Shown here: positions 8,607 to 18,678 of the stretch, one piece after another | Layout of the letters: each line of letters opens with the position of its first letter | How positions within the stretch are numbered: the first letter of the stretch is position 1 | DNA from: Halobacillus sp. Marseille-P3879 | Lineage (GTDB): Bacteria > Bacillota > Bacilli > Bacillales > Halobacillaceae | Direction of reading: 5' to 3' | Assembly (NCBI RefSeq): GCF_900240285.1 | Contig: NZ_OESS01000001.1 | Location: forward strand, 1,364,001-1,428,000 | Length of the DNA stretch: 64,000 nt | Program-made: the position numbers and the translations under genes | The notes under the pieces: generated by a model | What the model was told of the DNA's origin: nothing | Seen by the model: only the letters and a program-made list of their open reading frames with translations | Database searches by the model: none

Positions 8607-9458
8607 ATGGAGTCACTTTTGGCAAACAATCTGACGTTAGGTTACGGAGACCAGGTAATTATTGATTCATTAGATATTAAAATTCCTAAAGGGAAAGTGA
8701 CCGTATTAATCGGAGGTAATGGATGCGGAAAGTCTACACTGCTTCGATCACTGGCACGCTTACTGAAGCCGAAATCAGGCGAAGTTATTCTGGACAGTTC
8801 AGACATCTCAAAAATGAGAACTAAAGATGTAGCTAAGAAAATGGCGATTCTCCCTCAAAGTCCGACTACACCAGAAGGGCTTACAGTATATCAGCTTGTT
8901 AAACAAGGACGTTACCCTTACCAGAGCTGGGCGAAACGTTGGTCTTCCGAGGATGAAGAAGCTGTTACAAAAGCCTTAGATGATACGAACTTAACAGAAT
9001 TAAAAGACCGCTCAGTTGATTCCTTATCAGGCGGTCAGCGCCAGAGGGCCTGGATTGCAATGACACTTGCACAGAACACGGACCTGCTGCTACTAGATGA
9101 ACCAACGACCTACTTAGATATGACTCATCAAATTGATATACTAGACTTGCTGTTTGATTTAAATCAGGACAATGGACGTACAGTTGTAATGGTGCTTCAT
9201 GACATTAATCTTGCCTGTCGTTATGCTGACCACATTGTTGCTGTGAAAGATAAAGAAGTGTATGCGCAAGGTAAGCCGGAAGATGTAATAACTTGTGAGC
9301 TTATGCAGCATGTGTTTGAAATGAATTGTGACGTTCGTCAGGATCCTTTGTTTGGAACACCGATGTGTATTCCACATGGGAAAGGTCGGTGCCTCATTAA
9401 ACAAGCACAAGCGGAAGCTCAAGCCCAAGCCCAACAACAAGAGAAAACAGTCATTTAA
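8607..9458 (+). CDS. yusV: Iron-siderophore ABC transporter ATPase (YusV/FecE-like), stand-alone
   Basis: 283 residues from ATG 8607, with aaaggagag 7 bases upstream; the frame is open back to 8550 but that ATG has no RBS. Walker A GGNGCGKST, signature LSGGQRQR, Walker B LLLLDEPT, H-loop VLHDIN. The ending (CDVRQDPLFGTPMCIPHGK) is typical of FecE/FhuC/YusV. The extreme C-terminus adds an Ala/Gln/Glu repeat not usual in the family. No permease or binding-protein gene is adjacent; in B. subtilis YusV likewise serves several siderophore permeases encoded elsewhere. The Fur box upstream predicts induction under iron limitation. Confidence 0.9.
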   Translation: MESLLANNLTLGYGDQVIIDSLDIKIPKGKVTVLIGGNGCGKSTLLRSLARLLKPKSGEVILDSSDISKMRTKDVAKKMAILPQSPTTPEGLTVYQLVKQGRYPYQSWAKRWSSEDEEAVTKALDDTNLTELKDRSVDSLSGGQRQRAWIAMTLAQNTDLLLLDEPTTYLDMTHQIDILDLLFDLNQDNGRTVVMVLHDINLACRYADHIVAVKDKEVYAQGKPEDVITCELMQHVFEMNCDVRQDPLFGTPMCIPHGKGRCLIKQAQAEAQAQAQQQEKTVI

Positions 9459-9465
9459 CTATTAA

Positions 9466-9501
9466 AGCCCCTCACGGACTTAACCGTGAAGGGCTTTTTT
9501 T
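9466..9501. terminator. Terminator between convergent yusV and HAD gene
   Basis: 12-bp stem with one mismatch (9466-9477 with 9484-9495), loop of 6, seven T on the + strand. It overlaps the stop of the minus-strand HAD gene. Confidence 0.85.
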
Positions 9502-10156
9502 AATGCTGTCCAGGAATTTCTTTTAAATTTTGCAGGATATAATCCGGTTCCAGTCCTATACTGGGCCAGGCTTGTTTTTCCCTGTTTACCCAGGCCGTGT
9601 GAAACCCATACTGGCCTGCGCCTGCAATATCCCAGGGATTACTCGAGAAGAACAGGACTTCATCTTTATTTACGTTGAGCTGGCTGGCAGCATATTCATA
9701 AGCAGCAGGTTGAGGTTTGTAAACCCGTACGTCATCAGCACTAAGCAAGGTGAAAGAACGGCTGAGATTATTATTGATAAGCAAAGGCTTCAGCATAGAA
9801 CGAGTCCCGTTTGAAAAAATAGTTAATTCAAGATGAGGATAGTTCTCCTTTAAAGAGTGGACCTCTTCATATGGTGATAATTTTTCATATTCTTCCATTA
9901 ACGAAGCAATTGTACCTTGGTCTGGACTAATGCCATTTTTTATTAATGCATCATGTAGGGCCCAGCTTGTCACTTTATTAAACGGGACATAGCCTCCTAT
10001 TAATTGACGCACCATAAAGTAGTGGACTTGATTGCTTCTCCACGCCTGGCTGATATGATCACCTTTCTCCGGAAACTGGTTATGAAGGCCTTCAGCAACG
10101 GAGTGTACATCAAATAATGTGCCGTAAGCATCAAATACGAACGCTTTATAACTCAT
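9500..10156 (-). CDS. HAD hydrolase, type II haloacid dehalogenase-like
   Basis: 218 residues with a HAD core: nucleophile motif FDAYGTLFDV (Asp8/Asp10), motif II FSNGT, motif III Lys in VYKPQP, and motif IV SSNPWDIAGA. The SNPWD motif and the closing FHTAWVNR are characteristic of (S)-2-haloacid dehalogenase type II, which hydrolyses 2-haloacids to 2-hydroxyacids. True substrate is uncertain because many such enzymes are annotated by similarity only. Monocistronic, convergent with yusV and divergent from the CtaA-like gene. Confidence 0.85.
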   Translation of the reverse strand: MSYKAFVFDAYGTLFDVHSVAEGLHNQFPEKGDHISQAWRSNQVHYFMVRQLIGGYVPFNKVTSWALHDALIKNGISPDQGTIASLMEEYEKLSPYEEVHSLKENYPHLELTIFSNGTRSMLKPLLINNNLSRSFTLLSADDVRVYKPQPAAYEYAASQLNVNKDEVLFFSSNPWDIAGAGQYGFHTAWVNREKQAWPSIGLEPDYILQNLKEIPGQH

Positions 10157-10325
10157 TGTGACCTCCTCCTTCTATGAATTCTTTTCCTCTGAAATCACTT
10201 CAATAAACTGTTTATAAATGACAAAGAATCGAAAGAAGAGTAAACTAGAATGTGATTTCAATCCATTTATGTGGAGATGTTCACAAAAATTTCAGAGGGT
10301 AAAGCCTTATGACTCGGCTATTTCA

Positions 10326-10334
10326 TGATATGAT
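10326..10334 (+). promoter_or_regulatory. Extended -10 element before the CtaA-like gene
   Basis: TG-A-TATGAT about 52 bases upstream of ATG 10386. No good -35. Confidence 0.45.
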
Positions 10335-10385
10335 TTGTTAGTAAGATTTTTAATACATGACTTCAGATATAGGAAGGGTAAGACG

Positions 10386-11276
10386 ATGAAGAAATTTTCA
10401 ATCCTGACAACGGTCGTCACGTTTGTTGCTCTTATCCTTGGAAACCTTGTAGTGGCTACAGATTCCGGGGATGCATGTGGTACGACTTGGCCCGTTTGTA
10501 ACGGCCGGATCATTCCGGACCTGACAAATTATCATATCCTCATTGAATATTCACACCGCTTAATGGTTCCATTACTAGCACTGTTAACCTTTATTAATGC
10601 AATGGGGGCCATTAAAAAGCATAGAAAGCGTAAATCCGTATTAGTTCTTGCTCTTTTAAGTTTAGGAATGCTTGTCTTTCAATCGGCTGTCGGCGGACTT
10701 AACGTGTTATTGGGCACACCGCCTGGATTTACCACACTGGACGTTACCTTCAGTCAAGTCCTGCTGTTAGTACTTGTGCTTCTCAGCTACAGTCTGCATG
10801 AGAAAAAGATGGAACTCAATCAAGTAAGCTGGTCAACCGTCAGTATGAGCTACCGGGCATTCGTGCTAGGTTTTGTTGTGTATGTAGCACAAGTTATTCT
10901 AGGGGCTTTCTTTAAACACAGCAGAGCAAGTAATGTGCTGCTAGATATACCTGCTGCAGAGTATTTGATTGAAAGTGAGTCCATCGCAAATATGGTCTAT
11001 TCCCTCCATTGGGTAGCTACGGTTGTCATCTTTGTTGCTGCATTGTGGTATGTCATCTATGCGACACGATTTAAGTATCATAAATTTTTAGCGTGGGCGT
11101 ACTTCGTTACAATCCTATTAAATGCTGTAGTTGGGTTTGTTATTGTGATTACGGGGAATGTAGTACTTGCTTCTTCTATACACATGATTATCTCCACCTT
11201 AACGATGGTGATTGGCGGAATGATCTTAGGAGGGTATTGGTTTAAGCTTCAGAAGAAATCGATCATAACTTCTTAA
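10386..11276 (+). CDS. COX15/CtaA-family membrane protein, divergent heme A synthase paralogue
   Basis: 296 residues from ATG 10386 (RBS aggaaggg); the frame is open from 10335. Eight TM helices in two four-helix bundles. Compared with what I know of B. subtilis CtaA: Cys31/Cys38 (ACGTTWPVC), Glu54 and His57 (EYSHR), His208 (SLHW) and His266 (SIHM) are present; the position of conserved His123 is Asp119 (TTLDVTFS), and the second extracellular Cys pair is absent (loop KHSRASNVLLDIPAAE). Family members oxidise heme O to heme A for cytochrome oxidase. It is isolated, not beside ctaB. The changes suggest a specialised or impaired paralogue; family membership itself is secure. Confidence 0.85.
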   Translation: MKKFSILTTVVTFVALILGNLVVATDSGDACGTTWPVCNGRIIPDLTNYHILIEYSHRLMVPLLALLTFINAMGAIKKHRKRKSVLVLALLSLGMLVFQSAVGGLNVLLGTPPGFTTLDVTFSQVLLLVLVLLSYSLHEKKMELNQVSWSTVSMSYRAFVLGFVVYVAQVILGAFFKHSRASNVLLDIPAAEYLIESESIANMVYSLHWVATVVIFVAALWYVIYATRFKYHKFLAWAYFVTILLNAVVGFVIVITGNVVLASSIHMIISTLTMVIGGMILGGYWFKLQKKSIITS

Positions 11277-11317
11277 TAGTATAAGGTGTTCATCAACAAC
11301 CATTAATAGACAAATAA

Positions 11318-11360
11318 AAAGGCTGCTCCCAGGACATTACCTTACCTGGAGGCAGCCTTT
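11318..11360. terminator. Bidirectional terminator between CtaA-like gene and SNF2 helicase
   Basis: Near-perfect 16-bp stem (11318-11333 with 11345-11360), A run on the left and T run on the right, so it can act on both converging transcripts. Confidence 0.88.
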
Positions 11361-11365
11361 CCTTA

Positions 11366-14300
11366 TTATTGAAACAATTCACGGATTTCTTCTTCGCTTA
11401 ACGAGGTGAGCATGGATTCTCCGGGTTGAATAATTTGATCAACGAGGTCACGTTTTTTCTGCTGTAATTGAAATATCCGTTCTTCAATGGTTCCTTCAGA
11501 AATCATGCGAATCACCTGGACTGCTTTCTCCTGTCCGATTCGATGGGCGCGCCCAGCGGCTTGTTCTTCAATAGCAGGGTTCCACCATAAGTCGTAAAGA
11601 ATTACCGTATCGGCACCAGTCAAGTTCAGTCCGGTTCCTCCGGCCTTAAGAGATATAAAGAAGGCATCTTTCTCGCCGCTGTTAAAGCGTTCAACCATCT
11701 CGACCCTTTCTTCGCTTTTTGTACCTCCATCTAAATAAAACGAGCTTACACCTTCTGTGGAAATTTCTTCATGAAGAATTTTCAGCATACTTGCAAACTG
11801 GGAAAAAATTAAAACACGGTGTCCACCGGCTTTTAATTCATTCATGAGCTCCTTGAGCTGCTCAAGTTTCCCGGACTCCCCTTCATAGTTTTCTAAGAAA
11901 AGTTTTGGATGACAGCAAATTTGCCGGAGTCGCGTCAAGCCAGCTAAAATCTCCAGTTTCCCACGCTGTATACCTTTGGTTGCAATTGTTTCATTCACTT
12001 CGGATTGAATTTTTTCCAAATAACCAAGGTAGACTTCTTTTTGGTCACGGGTAAGTTCAGAATATTGGACAGTTTCGATTTTGTCGGGAAGCTCTTCTAG
12101 AACTTCTGTCTTCATTCGTCTTAAAATAAACGGCCTTGTCATACGGGCGATTTTCTCAGGTTTCATCTGCAGAAATTTCTTTTTGCTCGTATAAAAGCCG
12201 GGCATAATCGTACGAAACAGAGACCATAGCTCATTCAGAGAATTCTCAATAGGCGTCCCGCTTAAAGCAAATCGGTGGGTCGCTTTTAAGGCCCGTACCG
12301 CTTGAGATGTTTTAGTGGATTCATTTTTGATAGCTTGTGCTTCGTCTAAGAACATAGCATGAAACGTCTTGCCTTCATATAATTGGATATCCTGCCGCAG
12401 TAAAGGGTACGAGGTAATAAATACATCGACATTCTCCTGTAGCTTTTCCTGCCGCCCTGCTGGATCCCCGGAAATAACCTGAATGGATAGCGATGGCGCA
12501 AACTTTTCTAATTCCTTTTTCCAGTTATAGACCAATGAAGCTGGAGTTACTATTATCGTCGGTGCAGTTAGTTCTTCATATTCTTTTTCGAATAAAAGGA
12601 AGGCAATGCTTTGAATCGTTTTACCTAGACCCATATCATCTGCTAATACTCCTCCGAGCCCGTAAGTAGACAATGTCTTCAACCACCTGAATCCAGTAAG
12701 CTGATAGTCTCGTAAATCAGCATCTAAAGCAGCGGGCGGCTCGATATTAAAAGACTGGGGAGACTTTAACCGTTGCACTAGTTTCGTAAAGCGCTCATTT
12801 TTTTCCTGCTCTTGTAATGAAAGAGCATCGTTTACTTGCAGACTGCGGGCTTTCGAAACTTGAAGGCTCGAGTGATTTACATCTGAAGAGCTTAAATCGA
12901 GCTCTTCAGCAAACGATTGGAACCGTTCAAAAGACTCTGTCGTCAAGGAAAGAAGGGCTCCATCTGAAAGCCGGTAGTACCGTTTCCGTTCAATCGCAGC
13001 GCGCAAAGCGTTTGTCACATCTTCCTCTGAAATCCCATCAATGCCAAAGCGGATATCAAGCCAGCTTCCCTCACTGGTAATATCAACAGAAGGAACAAGC
13101 TCACGATCCTGATCCATAATCAAGGACTTCACAGAATTTGAGGTGTATACTTCTGCTAACTGATTGAGCTCGGGTAAAAATTCCGTTAAAAAGACATGTA
13201 AGGCCTCATCATCTTCGAGATAAACCGTTTCTCCGTCAAATTTAAACTCTGCCTGTTCAATCACGTGGATAATCGCCTGCTCTGTTTTTCGGTCACGTTT
13301 TATAATATATTGGGAATTGTCATGAGTTTTGAATGGGTGTACCTCATGACCGCCGTACACAAATTTCACATCCATCGTTAATGCCCATTTTTCAAAATCA
13401 AGATAGACCTCGGCCTTTAAGTCCTCCTGAATAATTTTGGACTTCGCTTTTGAATCTAAATTAATCTGTGCAATGGTTTCCAGCTCTGGCAGAACGTAAG
13501 ATACAATGCCTTCCATATCGGCCTGGCCTACTGTATGATTCCCATTTGAATTATAAGGCAATAGTGAATGAAGCGTCTGGAGAACTTCTTCTTTATCTGG
13601 ATCCACTGGGAAAAAGGTTCCATTATCATGGAGTAGGTGATAATCCTTCAAGTATTCATACTGCTTTAAGTGATTCATATGAAGGTGGTACCGGCCGCGT
13701 TCCTCGGCAACGTAGAATGTAAGTTCAGGAAAATCTTCTTTCACCGTTAACTGCCCTTTAGACTGTCCTCGCTCCACCACTTCACAATACTGCAATTGCA
13801 AGTCCTTTAAAAGGTTGGAAGCTATAGAGGGAGGAATAGTTAACATCCGCTGCTCCCCTGCACCCCAGTGCCGGTCGTAAAATAATTCCTGTTCGTAGCT
13901 GTGGTAAAGCTGTTCGATAATTTGGCGGTCCTTTTCGTCAAATCTGTGTTCAGCAGGGTCGTATGTGAATTTCTTTGAGATATTATAAGGTTTTTCTTGT
14001 TGAATATGCTGGAGAAGAGCTCTTATGTCCTTGATTACATAGGCGTAACTTTCTCCGAGCTTAACTTCTATGCCTAGACTTTTACTTCCAAGCCAAGTCT
14101 GAACATGAAGGTAATATTGAACATTCAGTTTTGATTTGTGAGCATCATGATAGCGGTTTTCCTGTCGATCCCGGAATGTCTCAAACAATCTCGCAGCAAA
14201 TACACGATCAATTTGAGGGTCAGGACTGTCAGTTTGCTCTGCTGTTACTCTTTCTGCTAGATTAAGAGAGCTTTCACTGATCGCCCTTTCCCTGATGGCA

Positions 14301-14575
14301 CAAAGGACAGCTGCAATATGCTTGCAGCTATAGTAGGTTTCATAGGCGGGACATTCGCAACGGGCTTCTAGGTCTTCATCTTCAAAAAAGAAAACGCGTA
14401 CTTCATAATCATGAGTACCCGTCACGACAGCGCGCCAGGAGCGAATAGCGCTATTATGGGTGAGTCCGTACACTTTCCCTTGTTTGTAATACTGTTCTCC
14501 TCTGGAATAAAAGGTAGAACCGGTTATTTTTTTTATATCACTTGGTTGTAAGAGGTATGACTGCATAGCTTGCAT
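11366..14575 (-). CDS. SWIM zinc-finger SNF2-family helicase
   Basis: 1069 residues. N-terminal SWIM zinc finger (CECPAYETYYSCKH, about residues 94-107), a long middle region, then a Swi2/Snf2 ATPase: motif I DDMGLGKT, motif II DEAQ, SGTPIENS, and the second RecA lobe ending AAGRAHRIGQEKAVQV. Such bacterial proteins (YwqA type in B. subtilis, RapA-like) are thought to remodel protein-nucleic-acid complexes, perhaps stalled RNA polymerase; the exact role is not known. The first ATG is 14575; ATG 14566 (4th codon) has a better-spaced AGGA, so the true start may be there. A -10 on the minus strand lies just upstream. Single-gene transcript. Confidence 0.9.
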   Translation of the reverse strand: MQAMQSYLLQPSDIKKITGSTFYSRGEQYYKQGKVYGLTHNSAIRSWRAVVTGTHDYEVRVFFFEDEDLEARCECPAYETYYSCKHIAAVLCAIRERAISESSLNLAERVTAEQTDSPDPQIDRVFAARLFETFRDRQENRYHDAHKSKLNVQYYLHVQTWLGSKSLGIEVKLGESYAYVIKDIRALLQHIQQEKPYNISKKFTYDPAEHRFDEKDRQIIEQLYHSYEQELFYDRHWGAGEQRMLTIPPSIASNLLKDLQLQYCEVVERGQSKGQLTVKEDFPELTFYVAEERGRYHLHMNHLKQYEYLKDYHLLHDNGTFFPVDPDKEEVLQTLHSLLPYNSNGNHTVGQADMEGIVSYVLPELETIAQINLDSKAKSKIIQEDLKAEVYLDFEKWALTMDVKFVYGGHEVHPFKTHDNSQYIIKRDRKTEQAIIHVIEQAEFKFDGETVYLEDDEALHVFLTEFLPELNQLAEVYTSNSVKSLIMDQDRELVPSVDITSEGSWLDIRFGIDGISEEDVTNALRAAIERKRYYRLSDGALLSLTTESFERFQSFAEELDLSSSDVNHSSLQVSKARSLQVNDALSLQEQEKNERFTKLVQRLKSPQSFNIEPPAALDADLRDYQLTGFRWLKTLSTYGLGGVLADDMGLGKTIQSIAFLLFEKEYEELTAPTIIVTPASLVYNWKKELEKFAPSLSIQVISGDPAGRQEKLQENVDVFITSYPLLRQDIQLYEGKTFHAMFLDEAQAIKNESTKTSQAVRALKATHRFALSGTPIENSLNELWSLFRTIMPGFYTSKKKFLQMKPEKIARMTRPFILRRMKTEVLEELPDKIETVQYSELTRDQKEVYLGYLEKIQSEVNETIATKGIQRGKLEILAGLTRLRQICCHPKLFLENYEGESGKLEQLKELMNELKAGGHRVLIFSQFASMLKILHEEISTEGVSSFYLDGGTKSEERVEMVERFNSGEKDAFFISLKAGGTGLNLTGADTVILYDLWWNPAIEEQAAGRAHRIGQEKAVQVIRMISEGTIEERIFQLQQKKRDLVDQIIQPGESMLTSLSEEEIRELFQ

Positions 14576-14595
14576 CCTAACTAATCTTTTTTTTC

Positions 14596-14604
14596 ATTAT
14601 AACA
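14596..14604 (-). promoter_or_regulatory. Extended -10 promoter of the SNF2 gene
   Basis: On the minus strand TG-T-TATAAT lies about 21 bases before ATG 14575, giving a very short leader. Confidence 0.6.
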
Positions 14605-14719
14605 GGTGAAGGGGGAAGATATCTGCCTTAACCTCTTGTATTTTTCCCTGAAAGGTTTTAAAGCATACGCTTTAGCCTGGGTGGAGACTTTCCATGATTG
14701 ATTTTACTGCCGTCTTATG

Positions 14720-14784
14720 CTAACTTTCAAGTTAGAGAGTTTTTTAATTCGACCAGCCGCTCATTTTGAGGGAGCGGCTTTTGT
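14720..14784 (+). terminator. Two tandem hairpins with T runs upstream of prfC
   Basis: Hairpin 1: ctaactt/aagttag (14720-14735) then agagtttttt. Hairpin 2: agccgctc/gagcggct (14755-14762 with 14772-14779) then tttt. No gene on the + strand ends here, because the neighbour is on the minus strand, so these are either a leader or attenuator of prfC or the end of a small RNA. Confidence 0.6.
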
Positions 14785-14866
14785 TATGGAGTGAACATGC
14801 CGATGTAAAACGTATATCCTGCCCACTATTCAAATCAACTTAATTAATCAAATGGAGGATATGACG

Positions 14867-16450
14867 ATGACGATACAAGAAGAAATGAAAAAGCGACGAA
14901 CGTTTGCCATTATTTCCCACCCTGATGCGGGAAAAACGACGATGACGGAGAAAATGCTTCTGTTTGGGAATCTAATTCGGTCCGCAGGGACGGTTAAAGG
15001 TAAAAAGTCGGGAAAATTCGCTACCTCGGACTGGATGGAAATTGAAAAGCAGCGAGGAATTTCGGTTACATCCAGTGTCATGAATTTCCCTTATCAAGGC
15101 TACCAGGTGAATATTTTAGATACTCCAGGGCACGAAGATTTCAGTGAAGATACGTATAGAACATTAACCGCAGTGGACAGTGTAGTAATGGTCATTGATG
15201 GAACCAAGGGGATCGAGGCTCAGACTTTGAAATTATTCAAAGTGTGTAAAATGCGCGGGATTCCTATTTTTACTTTTATCAATAAAATGGATCGTGAAGG
15301 TCGTGAACCTCTAGAGTTAATGGAAGAAATTGAATCTACCTTAAATATTGAAACATACCCAATGACATGGCCGGTAGGAATGGGTAAACGATTCATGGGC
15401 GTATTTGATCGGGAGAATGATCAGTTTGTCCGTTATACAGGAAATGAGGAAGAAGAGTATATTCCTTTCTCCCAGCTTGAGCAGCACCCTGAATTAACAG
15501 AAAATCCGACTTATAAGGAAGCAGAAGATGAGCTGATGCTTGTTGATGAAGCAGGCGATGGATTTGATCTTGAAAAAGTAATGAAAGGCGATCAAACGCC
15601 CGTCTTCTTCGGCAGTGCCCTTGCGCCTTTTGGAGTGGAGACATTTTTCAATACGTTTATCCGTTATGCACCCGAGCCTGCTCCCCGCCGCTCGACTGAA
15701 GGTGTTGTGTCTCCAGATCATGAGGAGTTTTCCGGGTTTATTTTCAAAATTCAGGCGAACATGAATCCGCAGCACAGAGATCGAATTGCTTTTGTGCGGA
15801 TTTGTTCAGGAAAGTTTGAACGGGGCATGAATGTCAGCTTATCAAGAACCGGGAAAACATTTAAACTTGCCCAATCTCAACAGTTTGTTGCTTCTTCTCG
15901 TGGCACTGTGGAGGAAGGATATGCAGGAGATATCATCGGGATTTACGATCCGAATGTATATCGAATTGGGGATACGATCGTAACAGGAAAGCAGAAGTTT
16001 GAGTATGATGAACTGCCGCAGTTCCCGCCGGAGCTTTTCAAAAAAGTAACAGCGAAAAACGTCATGAAGTCCAAACAGTTTAAAAAAGGACTGGAACAGC
16101 TCGTGCAGGAAGGTGCTATTCAACTGTTTAAGCATTACCCCTTTGAAGACTATATCATTGGTGCTGTTGGAGAACTTCAATATGAAGTGTTCGAATACCG
16201 TATGAAAAATGAGTACAATGTTGAGATCGAGCTGACATCAATAGGTGAACGTATTCCCCGCTGGCTGCGTGAAGACCAGGTGGATGAGTCGATGTTTGAC
16301 GAACGTAATATGCTCGTACTGGATCGTGAACAAAAGCCGCTGGTTTTGTTTAAGAATGATTTTTCACTTCGCTGGTTCCAGGATAAGCACGAAGATGTTG
16401 AATTAATTGATTTGTTTGAAGTAAACAAGTATGATCAATCGTATGACTAA
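14867..16450 (+). CDS. prfC: Peptide chain release factor 3
   Basis: 527 residues from ATG 14867; ggagg at 14854-14858 is 8 bases upstream, making it a better start than ATG 14852 or 14861. Translational GTPase: G1 SHPDAGKT, switch region [14 protein letters not shown]3 DTPGHEDF, G4 NKMD, then the RF3 domains II and III. RF3 recycles RF1/RF2 from the ribosome after termination and acts in post-peptidyl-transfer quality control. B. subtilis lacks prfC, so this gene distinguishes the lineage. Preceded by an unusual 290-base region with hairpins, followed by a strong terminator: monocistronic. Confidence 0.95.
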   Translation: MTIQEEMKKRRTFAIISHPDAGKTTMTEKMLLFGNLIRSAGTVKGKKSGKFATSDWMEIEKQRGISVTSSVMNFPYQGYQVNILDTPGHEDFSEDTYRTLTAVDSVVMVIDGTKGIEAQTLKLFKVCKMRGIPIFTFINKMDREGREPLELMEEIESTLNIETYPMTWPVGMGKRFMGVFDRENDQFVRYTGNEEEEYIPFSQLEQHPELTENPTYKEAEDELMLVDEAGDGFDLEKVMKGDQTPVFFGSALAPFGVETFFNTFIRYAPEPAPRRSTEGVVSPDHEEFSGFIFKIQANMNPQHRDRIAFVRICSGKFERGMNVSLSRTGKTFKLAQSQQFVASSRGTVEEGYAGDIIGIYDPNVYRIGDTIVTGKQKFEYDELPQFPPELFKKVTAKNVMKSKQFKKGLEQLVQEGAIQLFKHYPFEDYIIGAVGELQYEVFEYRMKNEYNVEIELTSIGERIPRWLREDQVDESMFDERNMLVLDREQKPLVLFKNDFSLRWFQDKHEDVELIDLFEVNKYDQSYD

Positions 16451-16457
16451 TAAGATG

Positions 16458-16492
16458 AAAGCCTAAGGATGACCTCATCCTTAGGCTTTTTC
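16458..16492 (+). terminator. Terminator after prfC
   Basis: Perfect 15-bp stem (16458-16472 with 16475-16489), 2-nt loop as drawn, then tttt. Confidence 0.9.
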
Positions 16493-16606
16493 GTATGTAA
16501 TTCCTTCTCACCCAGGGACCCATTCAAATTCGCCAGAGACTGATTTATCACATAATAGCCAGGTGAAAAAAGTGATCAAGAAAAACTTACCACAGAAATA
16601 CGGATG

Positions 16607-16642
16607 CGAATGTTTGTTCGTTTTATGTTAGAATGGTAAAAT
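16607..16642 (+). promoter_or_regulatory. uvrBA promoter with overlapping LexA (SOS) box
   Basis: CGAATGTTTGTTCG (16607-16620) resembles the Bacillus LexA/DinR box CGAACRNRYGTTYG with two mismatches. It contains the -35 TTGTTC (16614-16619), a 17-bp spacer and -10 TAAAAT (16637-16642). LexA binding would block polymerase directly, fitting SOS induction of uvrBA known in B. subtilis. Confidence 0.8.
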
Positions 16643-16690
16643 ATTGTGGTAAACTATTGAAGAACTAATGTAGATCGGAGGATTGTGAAA

Positions 16691-18670
16691 ATGAACAATC
16701 AATTTGAATTAGTTTCTGAATACGAACCTCAAGGTGATCAGCCTCAAGCGATAGAAGAACTCGTAAAAGGTATTCAAAACGGCCAGAAGCATCAGACCCT
16801 TTTAGGTGCAACAGGTACGGGGAAAACTTTTACGATGTCGAATGTGATTGAACGTGTTAACAAGCCGACGTTAATTATCGCTCATAATAAAACGCTGGCC
16901 GGCCAGTTGTATAGTGAGTTTAAAGAATTCTTTCCAAATAATGCAGTTGAGTACTTTGTGAGTTTCTATGATTATTATCAGCCGGAAGCATATGTACCCC
17001 AAACCGATACGTTTATCGAAAAGGATTCAAATATAAATGATGAAATTGATAAACTGCGTCACTCTGCCACGACGTCTCTTTTTGAGAGAAACGATGTCAT
17101 TATTGTTGCCAGTGTCTCCTGCATTTATGGCTTAGGTTCACCGGAAGAGTACAGCAGCCAGGTGTTATCATTGAGACCGGGAATGGAAAAGGATCGCGAC
17201 GAATTGCTGCGGAGCTTGGTTGATATTCAATATGCCCGGAATGACATTGATTTTCAACGTGGAACCTTTCGTGTACGTGGAGACTCTGTAGAAATTATTA
17301 CGGCGTCACGAGAAGAGCATGCGATCCGTGTAGAATTGTTCGGAGATGAGATCGACCGGATTCGCGAGATTGACGTATTGACCGGAGAAATTATCGGCGA
17401 TCGTGATCATGTTGCTATTTTCCCTGCATCTCACTTCGTTACCAGGGAAGAAAAGCTGAAAAGAGCCATTGAGAACATTGAGAAAGAAATGCATGAACGG
17501 GTCAAAGAGTTAAAAGATCAGAACAAGCTTCTCGAGGCTCAAAGGCTGGAACAGCGCACAAATTATGATTTAGAAATGATGAACGAAATGGGATTTTGTT
17601 CAGGAATTGAAAACTATTCCCGGCATTTAACCTTTCGGGAAAAAGGGGCCACTCCCTATACATTGATGGACTATTTTCCGGAAGACTCTCTCATCATGAT
17701 CGATGAGTCTCACGTCACCTTACCGCAGATACGTGGTATGTATAACGGAGACCAGGCGAGAAAACAGGTCCTTGTGGATCACGGGTTCAGGCTGCCTTCT
17801 GCACTGGACAACCGCCCGTTACGATTTGAAGAGTTCGAAAAACATATCGATTTTATTACGTATGTATCGGCAACACCTGGGCCTTATGAGCTTGAACATA
17901 CGCCACAAATGACAGAACAAATTATACGTCCGACAGGTCTGCTTGACCCTGAAATTGAAATTCGTCCGATTCACGGACAGATTGATGATTTAATTGGTGA
18001 AATTAACAAGCGACAGAAGCGCAATGAGCGTGTCCTGGTGACCACATTGACGAAGAAAATGTCAGAGGACCTTACGGATTATTTAAAAGAGATTGGCATT
18101 AAGGTCGCTTATCTTCATTCCGAAATCAATACGATGGAACGAATAGAAATTATTCGGGATCTACGTTTAGGTAGGTACGATGTTCTGGTCGGTATAAACC
18201 TGCTGAGGGAAGGTCTCGATATACCTGAAGTTTCTTTAGTAACTATATTAGATGCAGATAAAGAAGGATTTCTGCGTTCGGACCGGTCGCTTATACAGAC
18301 AATCGGAAGGGCGGCCCGTAATGAGAACGGACGTGTCATTATGTATGCCGACAAAACGACAGCTTCTATGCAGTATGCAATTGATGAAACTTACCGACGT
18401 CGTGAAAAACAAATAGCCTATAACGAAGAGCATGGCATTACGCCAAAAACGATTAAAAAAGAAGTTCGCGACTTAATTCAGGCAACAACCGCCGCAGAGG
18501 AAACAGAAAGTTATGGAACAGAGAAGAAGCCGTCTGAAATGACGAAAAAAGAACGTCTTGAACTTGTGGATAATCTGGAGACAGAGATGAAGCAGGCAGC
18601 GAAGGATCTGGACTTTGAACGAGCAGCAGAACTGCGCGATGTGATCCTTGAATTAAAAGCGGAAGGGTGA
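16691..18670 (+). CDS. uvrB: Excinuclease ABC subunit B
   Basis: 659 residues from ATG 16691 (ggagg 9 bases upstream; GTG 16685 is too close). Walker [11 protein letters not shown], the beta-hairpin region ([18 protein letters not shown], about 93-110), DEAD-like motif MIDESH, helicase motifs V/VI ending QTIGRAARN, and a C-terminal UVR domain ([14 protein letters not shown]) that binds UvrC. UvrB is loaded by UvrA at lesions and verifies damage in nucleotide excision repair. It is 8 bases from uvrA, in one operon, under a LexA box. Confidence 0.98.
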   Translation: MNNQFELVSEYEPQGDQPQAIEELVKGIQNGQKHQTLLGATGTGKTFTMSNVIERVNKPTLIIAHNKTLAGQLYSEFKEFFPNNAVEYFVSFYDYYQPEAYVPQTDTFIEKDSNINDEIDKLRHSATTSLFERNDVIIVASVSCIYGLGSPEEYSSQVLSLRPGMEKDRDELLRSLVDIQYARNDIDFQRGTFRVRGDSVEIITASREEHAIRVELFGDEIDRIREIDVLTGEIIGDRDHVAIFPASHFVTREEKLKRAIENIEKEMHERVKELKDQNKLLEAQRLEQRTNYDLEMMNEMGFCSGIENYSRHLTFREKGATPYTLMDYFPEDSLIMIDESHVTLPQIRGMYNGDQARKQVLVDHGFRLPSALDNRPLRFEEFEKHIDFITYVSATPGPYELEHTPQMTEQIIRPTGLLDPEIEIRPIHGQIDDLIGEINKRQKRNERVLVTTLTKKMSEDLTDYLKEIGIKVAYLHSEINTMERIEIIRDLRLGRYDVLVGINLLREGLDIPEVSLVTILDADKEGFLRSDRSLIQTIGRAARNENGRVIMYADKTTASMQYAIDETYRRREKQIAYNEEHGITPKTIKKEVRDLIQATTAAEETESYGTEKKPSEMTKKERLELVDNLETEMKQAAKDLDFERAAELRDVILELKAEG

Positions 18671-18678
18671 GGACCTTT

